DNA of 64,000 nucleotides from Phytophthora colocasiae (lineage: Eukaryota; Oomycota; Peronosporomycetes; Peronosporales; Peronosporaceae): assembly GCA_018806915.1 (NCBI GenBank), contig JAGKQI010000103.1, forward strand, positions 496,001 through 560,000. The letters run 5' to 3'. The notes below the pieces were generated by a model, which was not told the DNA's origin, did not search any database, and was given only the letters and a program-made list of their open reading frames with translations. The position numbers and the translations under genes are program-made. Below, piece after piece: positions 8,947 through 19,694 of this stretch (the first letter of the stretch is position 1; each line of letters opens with the position of its first letter).

Positions 8947-11900
8947 TTAGATCACTTTCCTCAGCACTTGAAGACCTTCACCTGCATATCCGAGCTCAAC
9001 AAACTTATTATCTACTAGCACTTCATCTGGATCAATGGCTGATCGTGAAAGTTGGATGGAGAGCGATAAATACGGCGAAAGTCTGGACATCGCTGCTGCT
9101 TCTCTAGGAGTGATCGTCGGATCATCATGTGCTGCGAGGATGTCAATGGTAGTGTCGAAACCTCGAGTCTGCAGTAGTTTTGATAGTCCCAATACCCCGT
9201 AGAATTCTCCTTCAGTTTCGGAACGCGTTGATGCGTACATATCATTTCGGAAATATAGTCTCAACAACGGGTTATTGCGCAGATATGACTGTACTGATAG
9301 TGTCGTACCAGCCAGCCAGAACTTGTGTGTACAGTTGAATTGCACCTCCGCAGAGACGGAGGTTGTTTGACTCCGTGTTGTAACAGGAGGTCGTTCAAGA
9401 GCTGACCGTCTCTGAGTGAAAAGAGTGTAATGACACTCCCATCGACTGCAGGACCGTTCTCGAGACTGCAAGTTGTGTGCTTGGTTGATAAGTAGCACGA
9501 GAGACCAGAGCCATTTCCGGTTGCGTGGTGACGGTAGTATCATTGATGTTCCGGTTGCAGGTGTATCGGTATCTGTAAGTTCGGAACGTGGAGAAATAAT
9601 CGGTTTGTTCAATAGCATGGCCATCTGAGACGCGCTCTTTGCTGGGGCTCCGATACTGGATCGAAGAAGTTCCTGTTTGATGGCTGTGGCTGAAGCTGCT
9701 TTCTGTTCTTCTTGATTATTGTTGGAAAAGGGTTGACCCATTTGTCGGAAATGAGCTTTTTGTTGCTGCAGGTTAGCTTGCTCGATGATTTCTTCCAGTT
9801 CCATGTCCATTTCTTCGTCTTCATCCATTAACGACATCCGGGAGGAAGTCGGTCGCGTAGTACGACGTGGTTTGTTGTTGTTTTGACTATTGAGTGTGGA
9901 TATTATCGTGTTTTTCTTCAGACTTTCGTTCGGTTTATCCTTTGTTGAGATTATTGTTGATGGCTTTTTCACAACAACACTTGAGGCTCGGAAACAGTCC
10001 ATCCATTCCGATGATAAAGCATCACCTGTTGTGTACGATTCATCGGGGATGAACACGCCGTTGTAAACCCGCACTCGATGTTGAGATGTGAGTAGTTTCG
10101 AATCTACATAACGCACACGCTCCAACCCAATATTCCCCTTAATGTTGAGCATTTCTCCGGTGATCGCCATACAAGCGTAGTAGTCGATTTTCGTCACGTA
10201 CGAGCTTCGAAACTGCGTCATTCGGATCTTCGTAGATCCCAACACAATCGAATGAGAGGGACCATGCATCTGCGACACAAGTTCTTCCATACTAGGGACA
10301 ACAGGCACGAGAGCAGCTCGTCGATTCCTCGGTTTTCTCCTTGCAGCTAGTACCGTAGGGTCTTGTAACGGAGGTTCAGTAGCTCGAATCAACTGCACCC
10401 GAACGCTGTTGTCTTCTGTTAGGAATGGAGCGATTCCGCTTGTTTCTTTCAATTTCGACTGAAGCGGAGTCCGAGGAGCGAAGAACGGGATAGTTCGGAT
10501 TAAATTCGTGGGCAGCCAGTAGTTCACATCGTTGTTGGAGGTTGAATTCTGATGCCTCGCAGTTGCAGAACGTTGGAAAGAACTTCGCCGTCTCGAAGAC
10601 TGAGGCTCCGTTGACTCAATCGACTCTTCACGTTCGTCATCGTCATCACTAACTGAACTGGAGATACTATCTCTTCGTCGACGTGCTCCACTTGGTGCTT
10701 TCTCGCTTGCTTCCAAGATATCATCGGGGTTAATGGGGATACACTCGGTATAACCTAAAGCATTGATCCGCAAGTACAACCGAGACGCATTCACCCTTTG
10801 ATGCCTTTTCCTTCCCTCAGCAGCCGCAACTTGATCCGCAGCTGCTTCTACCCGAGCGTTCTCCAGTTCGGCATTATACAGTTCCGGTGGGATATCGTAA
10901 ATGGCGTTAATCACCAGTATTAACCTGCAAAGTGTGAGTTGTGGTGGCATGACAGAGGCATTCAGCGTAGGATCTAAAGCGTAACTTCGATCTTGAATTC
11001 GACTCAGTCCTTCAGTCATTGTCTTAGTGTTAGGAATCCCAAGTGCTGCCGAGAATTTCGTCTCTATCCGTTGCAATTGTTGGTCCCGTTCATAGATCGC
11101 GTAGCAATAACTACAGACACTCCAGGATTCATAGGCAACTGCTGACTCCGGGAGCTCTCGAGCAAAAGCAGCAGAGAGGAATGGTAGGGTTTTCTCGGGA
11201 GGAAGCCGAGAGCGTATTCGTAAGAGCATATCATTTATCATTTTCAGCGTCATCTTGAAGGAGAGCTCACTACTAGGGTAAGCAGCCAGACAGCACTTGC
11301 ACTGGACGAGCTTGTGGATATTTCGTTGGGATAATGGCACCATTGCTCGTCGATGTCGAACTCGCTGCTTTCTCCTGTCCTCTTCATCAAGATTGTCGTC
11401 GTCTTCATCGAGAATCACCGTATCGCGATAATTCAAATACGCCATTCGCAATTTTAGCGGTAAGGAAAACACACGACCTGGATGAATTTTATTCTGCACT
11501 TGAAAAGCTTTCACTTGCAACAACCACCACTCTCCATCGGCATCTTTGACGAAATCCGCCACAAATGTCTGGAGATGTACCCGGAGACGATGCTCAATGT
11601 ATCGAACTATCTGTAAGCATCAATATCGATTGTGAGAAGCAAACAGCAACTATGAACAAGTGCACTTACACGCAAATTGAGTTCGGAAACTGTAGCACAC
11701 CCGCGTTCTGTAAGTTTGACGAATGTGCAAGCTTTATCTGTTTGGACACTGGTACAAAGCCGACTGACAATCGGAATATTACTCGGTCCCTCCGGTCCTG
11801 TAGTGATCGTAGAAGCACTACCTGATCGAGTTAGTCCTGGTCGTGGCGAGCTTTGGGGTCCAGCAGTTCCAGGATTCGGCGAAGACGCAGTATTCGGATC

Positions 11901-12807
11901 TCGGAGTGACTCGATGTTACTGATCATCCACGCGTGTGAAGGCTTCCCAGCTTCATACACTGCTCGCTGTACAAATGCTTTGGATCCGTTGCACTTAACG
12001 AACCGCTGAAGAGCGAAAGATTTGTGCATAGCCATCACTCCATTCAAGAGTGTCCGCACTTCTCCAAGATTCAGTAGTCGTAGTTGATTCCCTTGTGAAC
12101 AGAAAGTTGCAGATCTATGGCCATTTGAATGCACTGGTGCCAATGTAGTCACAGGTTCCTTGTATACTACGAGATGCTGTTCATCTACAGCTGGAGAAGC
12201 CTCTGCAAACTTATCAAGCACTTGCTTATCACTGAATTCAGTCACCCGCTGTACATATCCTTCACGGTCGGTGTAAATCCACACTGCTCGACCTGTTTCT
12301 CCGTATAAAATCGTATCGGGGACGTTCAACTTGAGTGCGGAGCTCTGTTTCCTCGCTGTAAGTCTTGGGTTATCATTCTCAACTGCATGGTTGATACCTA
12401 ATGTCCCTCCTCTCGCTGTCCGAGGTGGAGCAGCTTCTTTCTCTGCTAGGAAAGTATAGAAATGAACTCCAGGCATAAAACTTGAAGAATATGTGAACGC
12501 AGTCGCAGGTTCCGTAAAAGAAACGACTGCTGCCGCACCCCGATAACGAGCAACACTGCGATCGACATGGTTATTTCCTAAGGGATTGCGAGGTTCATCA
12601 CTATTAAAGCCGGTGAGACCGTGAATTTAGGAAGTAATGAAGGTACCAAGCAACGTACATTTGTCCGAAAGCTGCCAATTCCGATGAGGTTTTCTCCGCT
12701 TGAACCAAAGCTGTTTGGAGTTTCTGCTGCATAAAGCTGGCTCGGGCACTACTGGGTCGACGTGTATTGGTTGGAGGGACGACTCCATTATTCATCAACG
12801 TTGTCAT
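8947..12807 (-). CDS. Large conserved-type protein of unknown function (3 exons)
   Basis: Exons 12807-12659, 11670-12600 and 8947-11610 join in frame across two GT-AG introns of 58 and 59 bp, giving about 1247 residues. The N terminus is basic and Ser/Pro-rich, and the middle has disordered Ser/Arg stretches. Acidic repeats (DEDDDNLDEED, and DEDEEMDMELEE further on) are also present, along with a CXXC pair (CKCC and CSYC). Several segments look like separate beta-rich modules, for example LILVINAIYDIPPELY and LVLLINQAHNLQSRE, which resemble C2-type starts; this is a weak inference. I do not recognise a family. It shares a 112-bp divergent promoter region with the IQ-motif gene at 12920, so the two may be co-expressed. 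Confidence 0.7.
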
Positions 12808-12919
12808 GAAGTTCCCAACTCACAGAGCATCGTCCGATAATGTTTTGAAACCTCCTGCAGGCATAAGGCCGCTATTTTGAGTCGTGTTTTCCAGCGCTCT
12901 ACGTCTCACTTGTGCTTTG
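12808..12919. promoter_or_regulatory. Likely bidirectional promoter
   Basis: Only 112 bp separate the two divergent start codons at 12807 (minus) and 12920 (plus). Both promoters must lie here or overlap the first exons. Confidence 0.4.
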
Positions 12920-14321
12920 ATGAGCGGTGGTAATTTCCAAGCGACGGCAACACAGTTGCTGCATCGGCAGTCCAGTTCGCAGCAACATTTACGACAGTAT
13001 AGATTTGCTGCTACTATTGCGGTTAGTGATTGTTTAACTATGTTGTGAATGGAGCGTACCTTACGTTGATAACATCTTGCAGGATCGCTTCTTCTCGGAT
13101 AACTCACTGGATAGACAGAAGCGAGTGGTAGAATGTGCGAGGAGGAGACAAGCCCGTGCTCGAGATAGAGCACTACAGCAGGTCTGAATTACTACTTTTA
13201 CTACCGGAAAAAGGTGGGTTCTAACTTGTACTGGTGGTTGTTAGGCTTATCGAGTAGAACAGCTCGAGAACCAATTGGCCGAATCGGAACGTGTGAGGGT
13301 ACTGAAAGAAGAGCGAGAAGCGTCGCGTATGCAACGGAAACTACAACACGTTGCAGCTGCTTACATTCAGTACATTTGGCGTCGGTACTGCCTGTTGAAG
13401 AATGAAGCAATGGATCGACGAACTCGAGCGGAACGACTTGTTGTCGATTACCTCTCGTACCGAAGTTTAAGAAGAAAAACTCTTCGACGTCAAGCTTCGT
13501 TCCGAATCCAACGGCGATGGAAAGAACATCGTGTCGAAATGAAGATGAAACTGGGGTTAACAGTGCTAACATCTTTCCTCGTTCCTTTTATTCGGACAAG
13601 AAGAACTCTTCGACAAAGAAATGCCACCAAGATACAGCGATTTTATCGACAAAAGCGTATACAATTACGTGAGAAATCAGCTCGGATCATCCAGCGATCG
13701 TGGCGGATATCCGTCTCCAAAGCCAAGATCAGATACTACTCTCGAGCGTATCGCCATTTATCCAACTTAAAACGGCTAGAACGGTCCGCACGAATTATTC
13801 AGAGAGCTCTAGGCAAACAAGTGATTCAAAAACGACTACTACATCTCCCGGAATTGGAAGACTATCGAAGTCTCATGGCAACTCCTTGGCCTCCTCTACG
13901 TCCAGTAGAGGAACGAGAACACGAGTTTTGGATTCATGAAAGGCAGGAGCTTGACGACAGCGTTGCAGAGCGGAAGCAGCTTGAAGCTGAAGAAATAACG
14001 TTGCAATTTGACATTCAGAAGCTTCAACAGCGTAGAACAGAGGCCACAACCCGGCTAAACGAGGAGCAAGAGCGCTTACATCGCCATCCGATGCTGGAAG
14101 AGCATCGACGCGTGAAAGACGAAGAGTCCAAGCAGAAGCGTCTGCAGGAGCTGGAGGAAACCATGAGGCGCTCTATTCGACTGGAACTGGAGCGAGAGAT
14201 GGAGACGACACGTCGCCTCATGTTGCGCACCAAGAGGCACCAACACTTCAATGTAGCCATTTCGGATGACGAACGTGTCGAGTTCACTTCGGTTTTTTAC
14301 ACCAAATATCGGTGTTCGTAA
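12920..14321 (+). CDS. IQ-motif coiled-coil protein (3 exons)
   Basis: Exons 12920-13021, 13083-13181 and 13245-14321 join in frame and give 425 residues. The centre has several IQ-like calmodulin-binding helices (AAAYIQYIWRRYCLL, NATKIQRFYRQKRI, SARIIQRSWRI, SARIIQRALGK). The C-terminal third is a Glu/Arg-rich coiled coil (EEQERLHRHPMLEEHRRVK). IQ motifs bind calmodulin or light chains; such proteins often belong to flagella or the cytoskeleton, but that role is inferred. A further upstream exon cannot be excluded. It is divergent from the large gene 8947-12807. Confidence 0.75.
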
Positions 14322-14365
14322 TACGAATCTCATTGGCTGAAAAAATCGTATTTTTGACATTGGAT

Positions 14366-16347
14366 ATGGGGAAAGAGGAGCTCTTGGATGCGCTTGCGGG
14401 AGTGCAGACTGCGACGTCTGTAGAGGATCTTCAAGCCTCCTTCGCAGTGGTTCATGAAGGTGTGATCGGTATCTATCTGCTCATGTCAAAAAAATTGCTG
14501 AATTCGTTGTATTGACGATGATATACAGCTTTAAGTGACATTCATCGTAAGCGCTGGAGGTTTCTTGAAGATGCCTGCTCCGTCGTGCTGCGTCAAGTCT
14601 TCGGGCTCGTATACAGTGATGAAGACGAGGATATAAACCCTTTAGATAGGCGAAAGTATCCATTTTCTATACTGGAGGGTGTCACTTTGTGCTTGGAATT
14701 CATCGAGCCATTGATTCCGTCAGCAACGGCTTCTGTTGAAGCCCTGGACGACCAAGAAGCTGTTAACCAACGTGGAGTAATGGTGGCTGCACTGTTGCAC
14801 TTGTTTTCAAAGGCTCCAAGAGATTGTGAGCTGAAGAAGCAACTTAAGACTGATGTTTTGCACTGCGCGGTGGAGATCAACGTGATCTTGGCTACCCTTC
14901 GTTTCCGAGAAGAGCTAGTAGAGTGTCGTCGTGCATTGATTCCTTCGTACGAGAGTGACTCTGATGTAGAGTCGGAATTGGACTCAGACGATGAGGAGAT
15001 GCAGGGGGATAGAACCGAGTTTGAAGATGAAGATGTCCAGTGGATCACGGAACAAGTCGCGAAGCAGTGGGGACTGGCGAAATATCGCTATTTTATGAAG
15101 GCTTCGGGCCAAGAGTACACCTTTGCTGCCTGGTCGTATCGTGGAATTGGGAATTTTGTGCACGCACTGCTCACTGATGAGCATCAAGAAGTAGATTCTC
15201 TTCAAGCAGTGGTGTCACCGTTCTCGTGGTTGTTCCACTTCGCTGCGTATGCTCACTACATGATTCATTCAGAAGATCACCAGGTTCGCAGCTCTTTCCA
15301 ATTTGTAGCCGATGGGTTCCTACTATGCTAACGGCGATGTTTCAGGAACGTCTTCAAGGTCTTGACCTGTTGAGGGCGGCAGTAGTCTTGTGTCCGAAGG
15401 GAAAACTTGAGCTTCACGTTAAGAAAGGGAACGACTCAGAGAATAACAAACCACACTCGTTTGGAGAGCAGGTGGCATGTAAGTTGCTGTGTTTGTATTG
15501 TCTGTTGCATTGTGGCTGAGAACTTTCGTCTTGTTCGTGTAGCTTTTCATGATCGAGATTGGGCGTCCCCTTTGATTCAGGTCATCACGAATGCGATGGT
15601 TTCATTTCCTGATGCTAAGGATCGAAGCTTGGCACTAGGTTCCCTGAAAGAATTGATCTCCAAGTGTTCCGTTGATGACCGGTATGAAAACTTTCCAGCA
15701 AATTGCTGCGTTATTGGTACTAACTTGTTCAACTCCTTACTGTACTTGTCAGATTTTGGTTACTGCGTGATCTGATCATGAAGTGTCCGTATGGCAACGT
15801 AGCAGCCGTTCTGGTTGATAGTATTCGCGGTGATGCTGTTCAGATCTGGTCTTCGTCGGATGTGAACCTTCAAACACGTACGTATTCACTTTTCATAATT
15901 TCATAACCCTTGTCTTCTTTTACAGCTTAGAATTTACCACGTACAGCCTTCAAGACGATCGATATCTGCACTTTACTGCAAGATGCTCTAAGCCAAGCAG
16001 CAGAGCGCGATCTGGTGCTGCAAGCTGATTTCATCGCAAGCTGTTTAAGCCTCGTTCGGTTCCTCTTCATTCGCGATAAGGTCCGTTGGTTGTTGAGTGA
16101 TAGTAGAACTCGCAGCTAACACCGTATTTCCTTCCACACTCAGGATAATACCACAGGGATTCGCTCTAAAACGGCTGGTCCTGATATCTGGAGCGTTCTG
16201 GACCGGATCAGCAAGCGACTGCAAACCAAGATCGAAAACTCAGCTTCACAGAGTGGAGGACATGGTCCAAATTCCGTCGATATGGACATGACTCATCTCA
16301 TGATTCTGGAAGCATCGCTCACCTCGACGCTGGGGCTGTGCAACTAA
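14366..16347 (+). CDS. ALF4/glomulin-like helical repeat protein (7 exons)
   Basis: Hand-spliced exons: 14366-14459, 14529-15283, 15346-15478, 15543-15681, 15753-15877, 15947-16080, 16144-16347. Frame is kept, giving 527 residues. The protein is mostly helical and Leu-rich, with an acidic linker (SDSDVESELDSDDEEM) near residue 175. The pattern of ILEGVTLCLEFIEPLIP early on and WLLRDLIMKCPYGNVAAVLVD late resembles the ALF4/glomulin/Ybp2 group, which bind the cullin-ring partner Rbx1 or act in stress signalling. That family call is tentative. The donor after exon 2 (GTTCGC) is weak. The gene ends 22 bp from the convergent stop of the next gene. Confidence 0.6.
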
Positions 16348-16369
16348 ATGTGGGCAAACCAGCGTTTTC

Positions 16370-19300
16370 TTACTTGTGACCATGTGCAAGCTTTCCTATC
16401 GGTGAAAGACTAATAGCTTTAGATGTCTTGGGGATTGTCAAGTTGGAGTTTGGTGGGTGCTGTTTGCGAGGGCTGGGGAATTTATTGCTTGGACGACCAA
16501 AAGGCTCTATCAACTCGGACACTTTTCGTTGCAGTGTGAAGTCTTTTACTAGTACTTCAACAAGTTTGTTGTGCTGTTTCGCACAAGACAAATGATCAGT
16601 GTGGTACGTATTTCGTGAAAAGCAAAAGAATTTCTTACCATCAAGTCGCCTGCGGTTTTTACTCCGAACAGCCTGAAAACTTCAGTGTGTTCTTGAGCAA
16701 TTACCTTCGCTTGACTAACTCGAGCAGCAATGCGTTGCTTCATAGCCTCCGTATCCTCTGCAGCTCGTAGTGTCACCAATGAGTGAAGGAAACCTTGATA
16801 CGTGTCTGAAGTTGGATTTTCGATGTCACCGCAAACCAGGAACGCAGCTTTGAACAGTAACTCAGACACTGGGATCGAGACGTCGTGGAGTGGAAGTCCT
16901 AGTACCTCAGTCTCAAGTCGTAACTGCATCTGGATCAACACAGTGTCGTTCAGCGGTGTAGTAGCCGACTCAACAACTGTTTCATTGGCGTTTGACGCTC
17001 GAGTTTTGAGGAACTGTTCAAATCCAGCACTGATACGAACTTCCTTGATGATATTTCGTTTGCTGATGTGAGTGCTTTGGACGTGGATCTCCTGGATTAC
17101 ACTGTAAATACTTGCTGCTAACGGTCCTGGGATGTTCCATGACATTAATTCTCCAATTCCCCTGACGTTGTACAGAATATCATACGCCGTGTAGCACCGA
17201 TTTTCCAGTAAGATATGTAGATACGGTTTGACAACTTCCATCGCTTGTTGTTCGCTCCTTATCCTTACAAGTGGAGATTCCATACGCAAGTAACTCTGGA
17301 AAAAATGCGAGTTTCGACCTTCACAAGGTACAAACGTCCCCTTTTCACTTCGACTCCCTGGATCGTAGCATCTTAATGCTGCGACCAGAAGCAACCGGGC
17401 AATTGGTGCGTTCATTCCACCTGGGATACTATCCAACAGATTTTCCGAGATAAACACATTCGACCGTGTTTTGGATACCGGTTTCTTTGTAGAGATTTTG
17501 ACTTTATCCCCTCTGCGTGCCTCACGCAATACTCTTTCGGATGTCCACGTGTTGGTCATCAGTGGTGCTCGTTTCTGAAGTGTCGATAAAACCAGATCCA
17601 TATCGCTAACTTCTTTTCCTTGAGCTTGCAGACCACGCCTTAAGAATAAGGTTAGTTTTAGAAAAGAAAGTATCAAACGTTAAACTTACATGACGGCAAC
17701 AACTTCATCTAACACAAATCCTTTAGCCATAGCTTGTCGAATAACTGGTGCAGGGAACTCAGCAGGGAACAGATCATCTCTCTTTTTGTTGGGACTCAAA
17801 GCCACTAAGTCTTCAACAAAAGCAGAATGAAGCATCGCTTGGGAGAAAGAGCTTCCACTTGAGTGTCCTTCTTCATTGCTGTAGTTTTTAGTAACTAGGT
17901 CGATGCCAGCCACGAGAGGATTGTCAAGAGCAGACGCAGTGAACCAGTCCTAAACAATACGATTGAATTAGCAAGATCATGTGAAGTTTAAAACTAAGGA
18001 AATGTTACCTGCATCATCCGCTCTTCATCGCGTTTTCGCTGATGAAGTACGGTCGACATAAATGTCTTTGCATCGGCCTCTTCTCCAGCAATTTTATGAG
18101 AGAATCGTCGATAATCCGCGTCAATCGCTAAAATGAAGCCCCAAAAATCTCCCGATACAATGAACTGGTCTACAAGTGTTCCAACGCGATCAGTAAGCGA
18201 GTTTCGTATCCTGATTCGCTTCAAGTAAGCTCGAACACGGAAGCCTCGATAAACTTTCTGAATGAGGATGACACTTGTCTGCAAACAGAGTAAAAATGAG
18301 TCAAAGTGTAACAGGCAGAACCCGAATATTCCTACCACTGTTTTCTCAAGTGTCCAAATTCTGATTTCGTAGGTTTTCTCTCTCCACCTCGCAAGTGCTT
18401 TACGAAGAACAGATCGTCCAAAATTCGTAAACAACGCTTCCAAGACTTTTTGCTTTCGTGCTGAGAATACAGCATCAGTATCCTCAGTGAACACCAGTTT
18501 TCTCCGACATTTTGGTTCAATTGCTTTACTGAAAAATCGGCTTATCACATTTGCTGCTTTGGCTTTTGCTTGATCATGTCGTAGCTGTAGAAGGAATAGT
18601 TTGTGCTTTGTAGCAGTAAACATGCGCCAGATAGTTTGAATCTCAACTGCTGCCGACCAATGAACATCCTCGTGAAAAGCTTTCAGCACCTTCTTCCATC
18701 TATGAAAGCGAAAGAAAGCACGGATCGATGTCTGCAACTTTCTCACCGCGAAATCCTGAACATATTCGCGAATTAACTTGATGTTCTTCTTCTCTGTAGC
18801 GATCGTAGAATTCGCTTTTTCCAATCGAGTTCGAAGGTTTGGAACAAGTGTCTCGGCGTCGATCAACTGCTTAGAGAACGAGTCAAAGACGTCTGAGTCC
18901 ACACACAGTTTCTCCGTCGTAGTTTTCCTGCTGCTTGGTAGTGTATTTATCCTAGACAAAATTTAAGAATTATTACAATAATTTATCAAAACTCAAGGCC
19001 CAATAACGATAACTTGCTTGATCTCTTCCAGTTTTTGGATAGAGTGCTGAGCCTTCCTTAAGTCACTTGAATATTTCGTTCGGAGTTTCTTTTGAATATC
19101 AATTGTTGCAAGTGAAGTACTGTAGGTTTGGATCATCGCGAGACGCATCTGGTGCAGTTTGTTGTACATTGCAGTCTTCTCATTCGTACTGGTAAGCAAA
19201 ACTTCACTATTAGGCTTAACGCTTTCCAACACATTCATATTAAAAGTACTTACTTCCAGTCAGGCTTGCGCATTCGAAACACGCAATTGTCTTGAAGAAT

Positions 19301-19537
19301 CACCTTGTCAAAGGACAATTCTGCCACGTATTCTGCGCTCTTTAGACATCTTCGTGGCACCATCGAACTCTTTCGACCTTGAGTTCCCTTGCGAGAATTG
19401 AGACGGCAATTGACACAAATTCCACATGAGAAAGTTGTCAAGGAATCACGTTGTTTGCCCATTTCACACGTGCAAGGTCGACCAGCATGACATCCGCACG
19501 GACGCATGGTCTCATCTTCTTCTTCGACGCGAACCAT
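16370..19537 (-). CDS. IQ-motif protein with Cys-rich N terminus (about 7 exons)
   Basis: Start ATG at 19537. Exons, read down the minus strand, are about 19537-19254, 19206-~18993, ~18955-18336, 18278-18009, 17949-17690, 17638-16639 and 16573-16370. All junctions keep frame except exon 2 to exon 3, which I could not resolve. The product is about 950 residues. The N terminus has a Cys cluster (CGCHAGRPCTC, CGICVNC) that could bind zinc. The middle has IQ-type helices (AVEIQTIWRMF, VILIQKVYRGFRVRAYL). The C-terminal half is helical without a recognised domain. It probably binds calmodulin; a flagellar or cytoskeletal role is only a guess. It overlaps no other gene but meets the ALF4-like gene tail to tail. 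Confidence 0.65.
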
Positions 19538-19694
19538 GGACACCTTTATACTACTACTTCTGCTATATTTACGTCAGTCTGGAAGACAGTTTGAAAACAC
19601 AACAACCAACGTACAATTTGGATCAAAATGTGAACAAACTTACTCATTACCTTCTGAGAAGCTTTCACTACGCTAATTGACAATGTGAATATGC

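Noticed and set aside
12820..13173. Minus-strand Cys-rich open frame of 117 codons
   Set aside because: Lies opposite the first exons of the IQ-motif gene, which splice cleanly.
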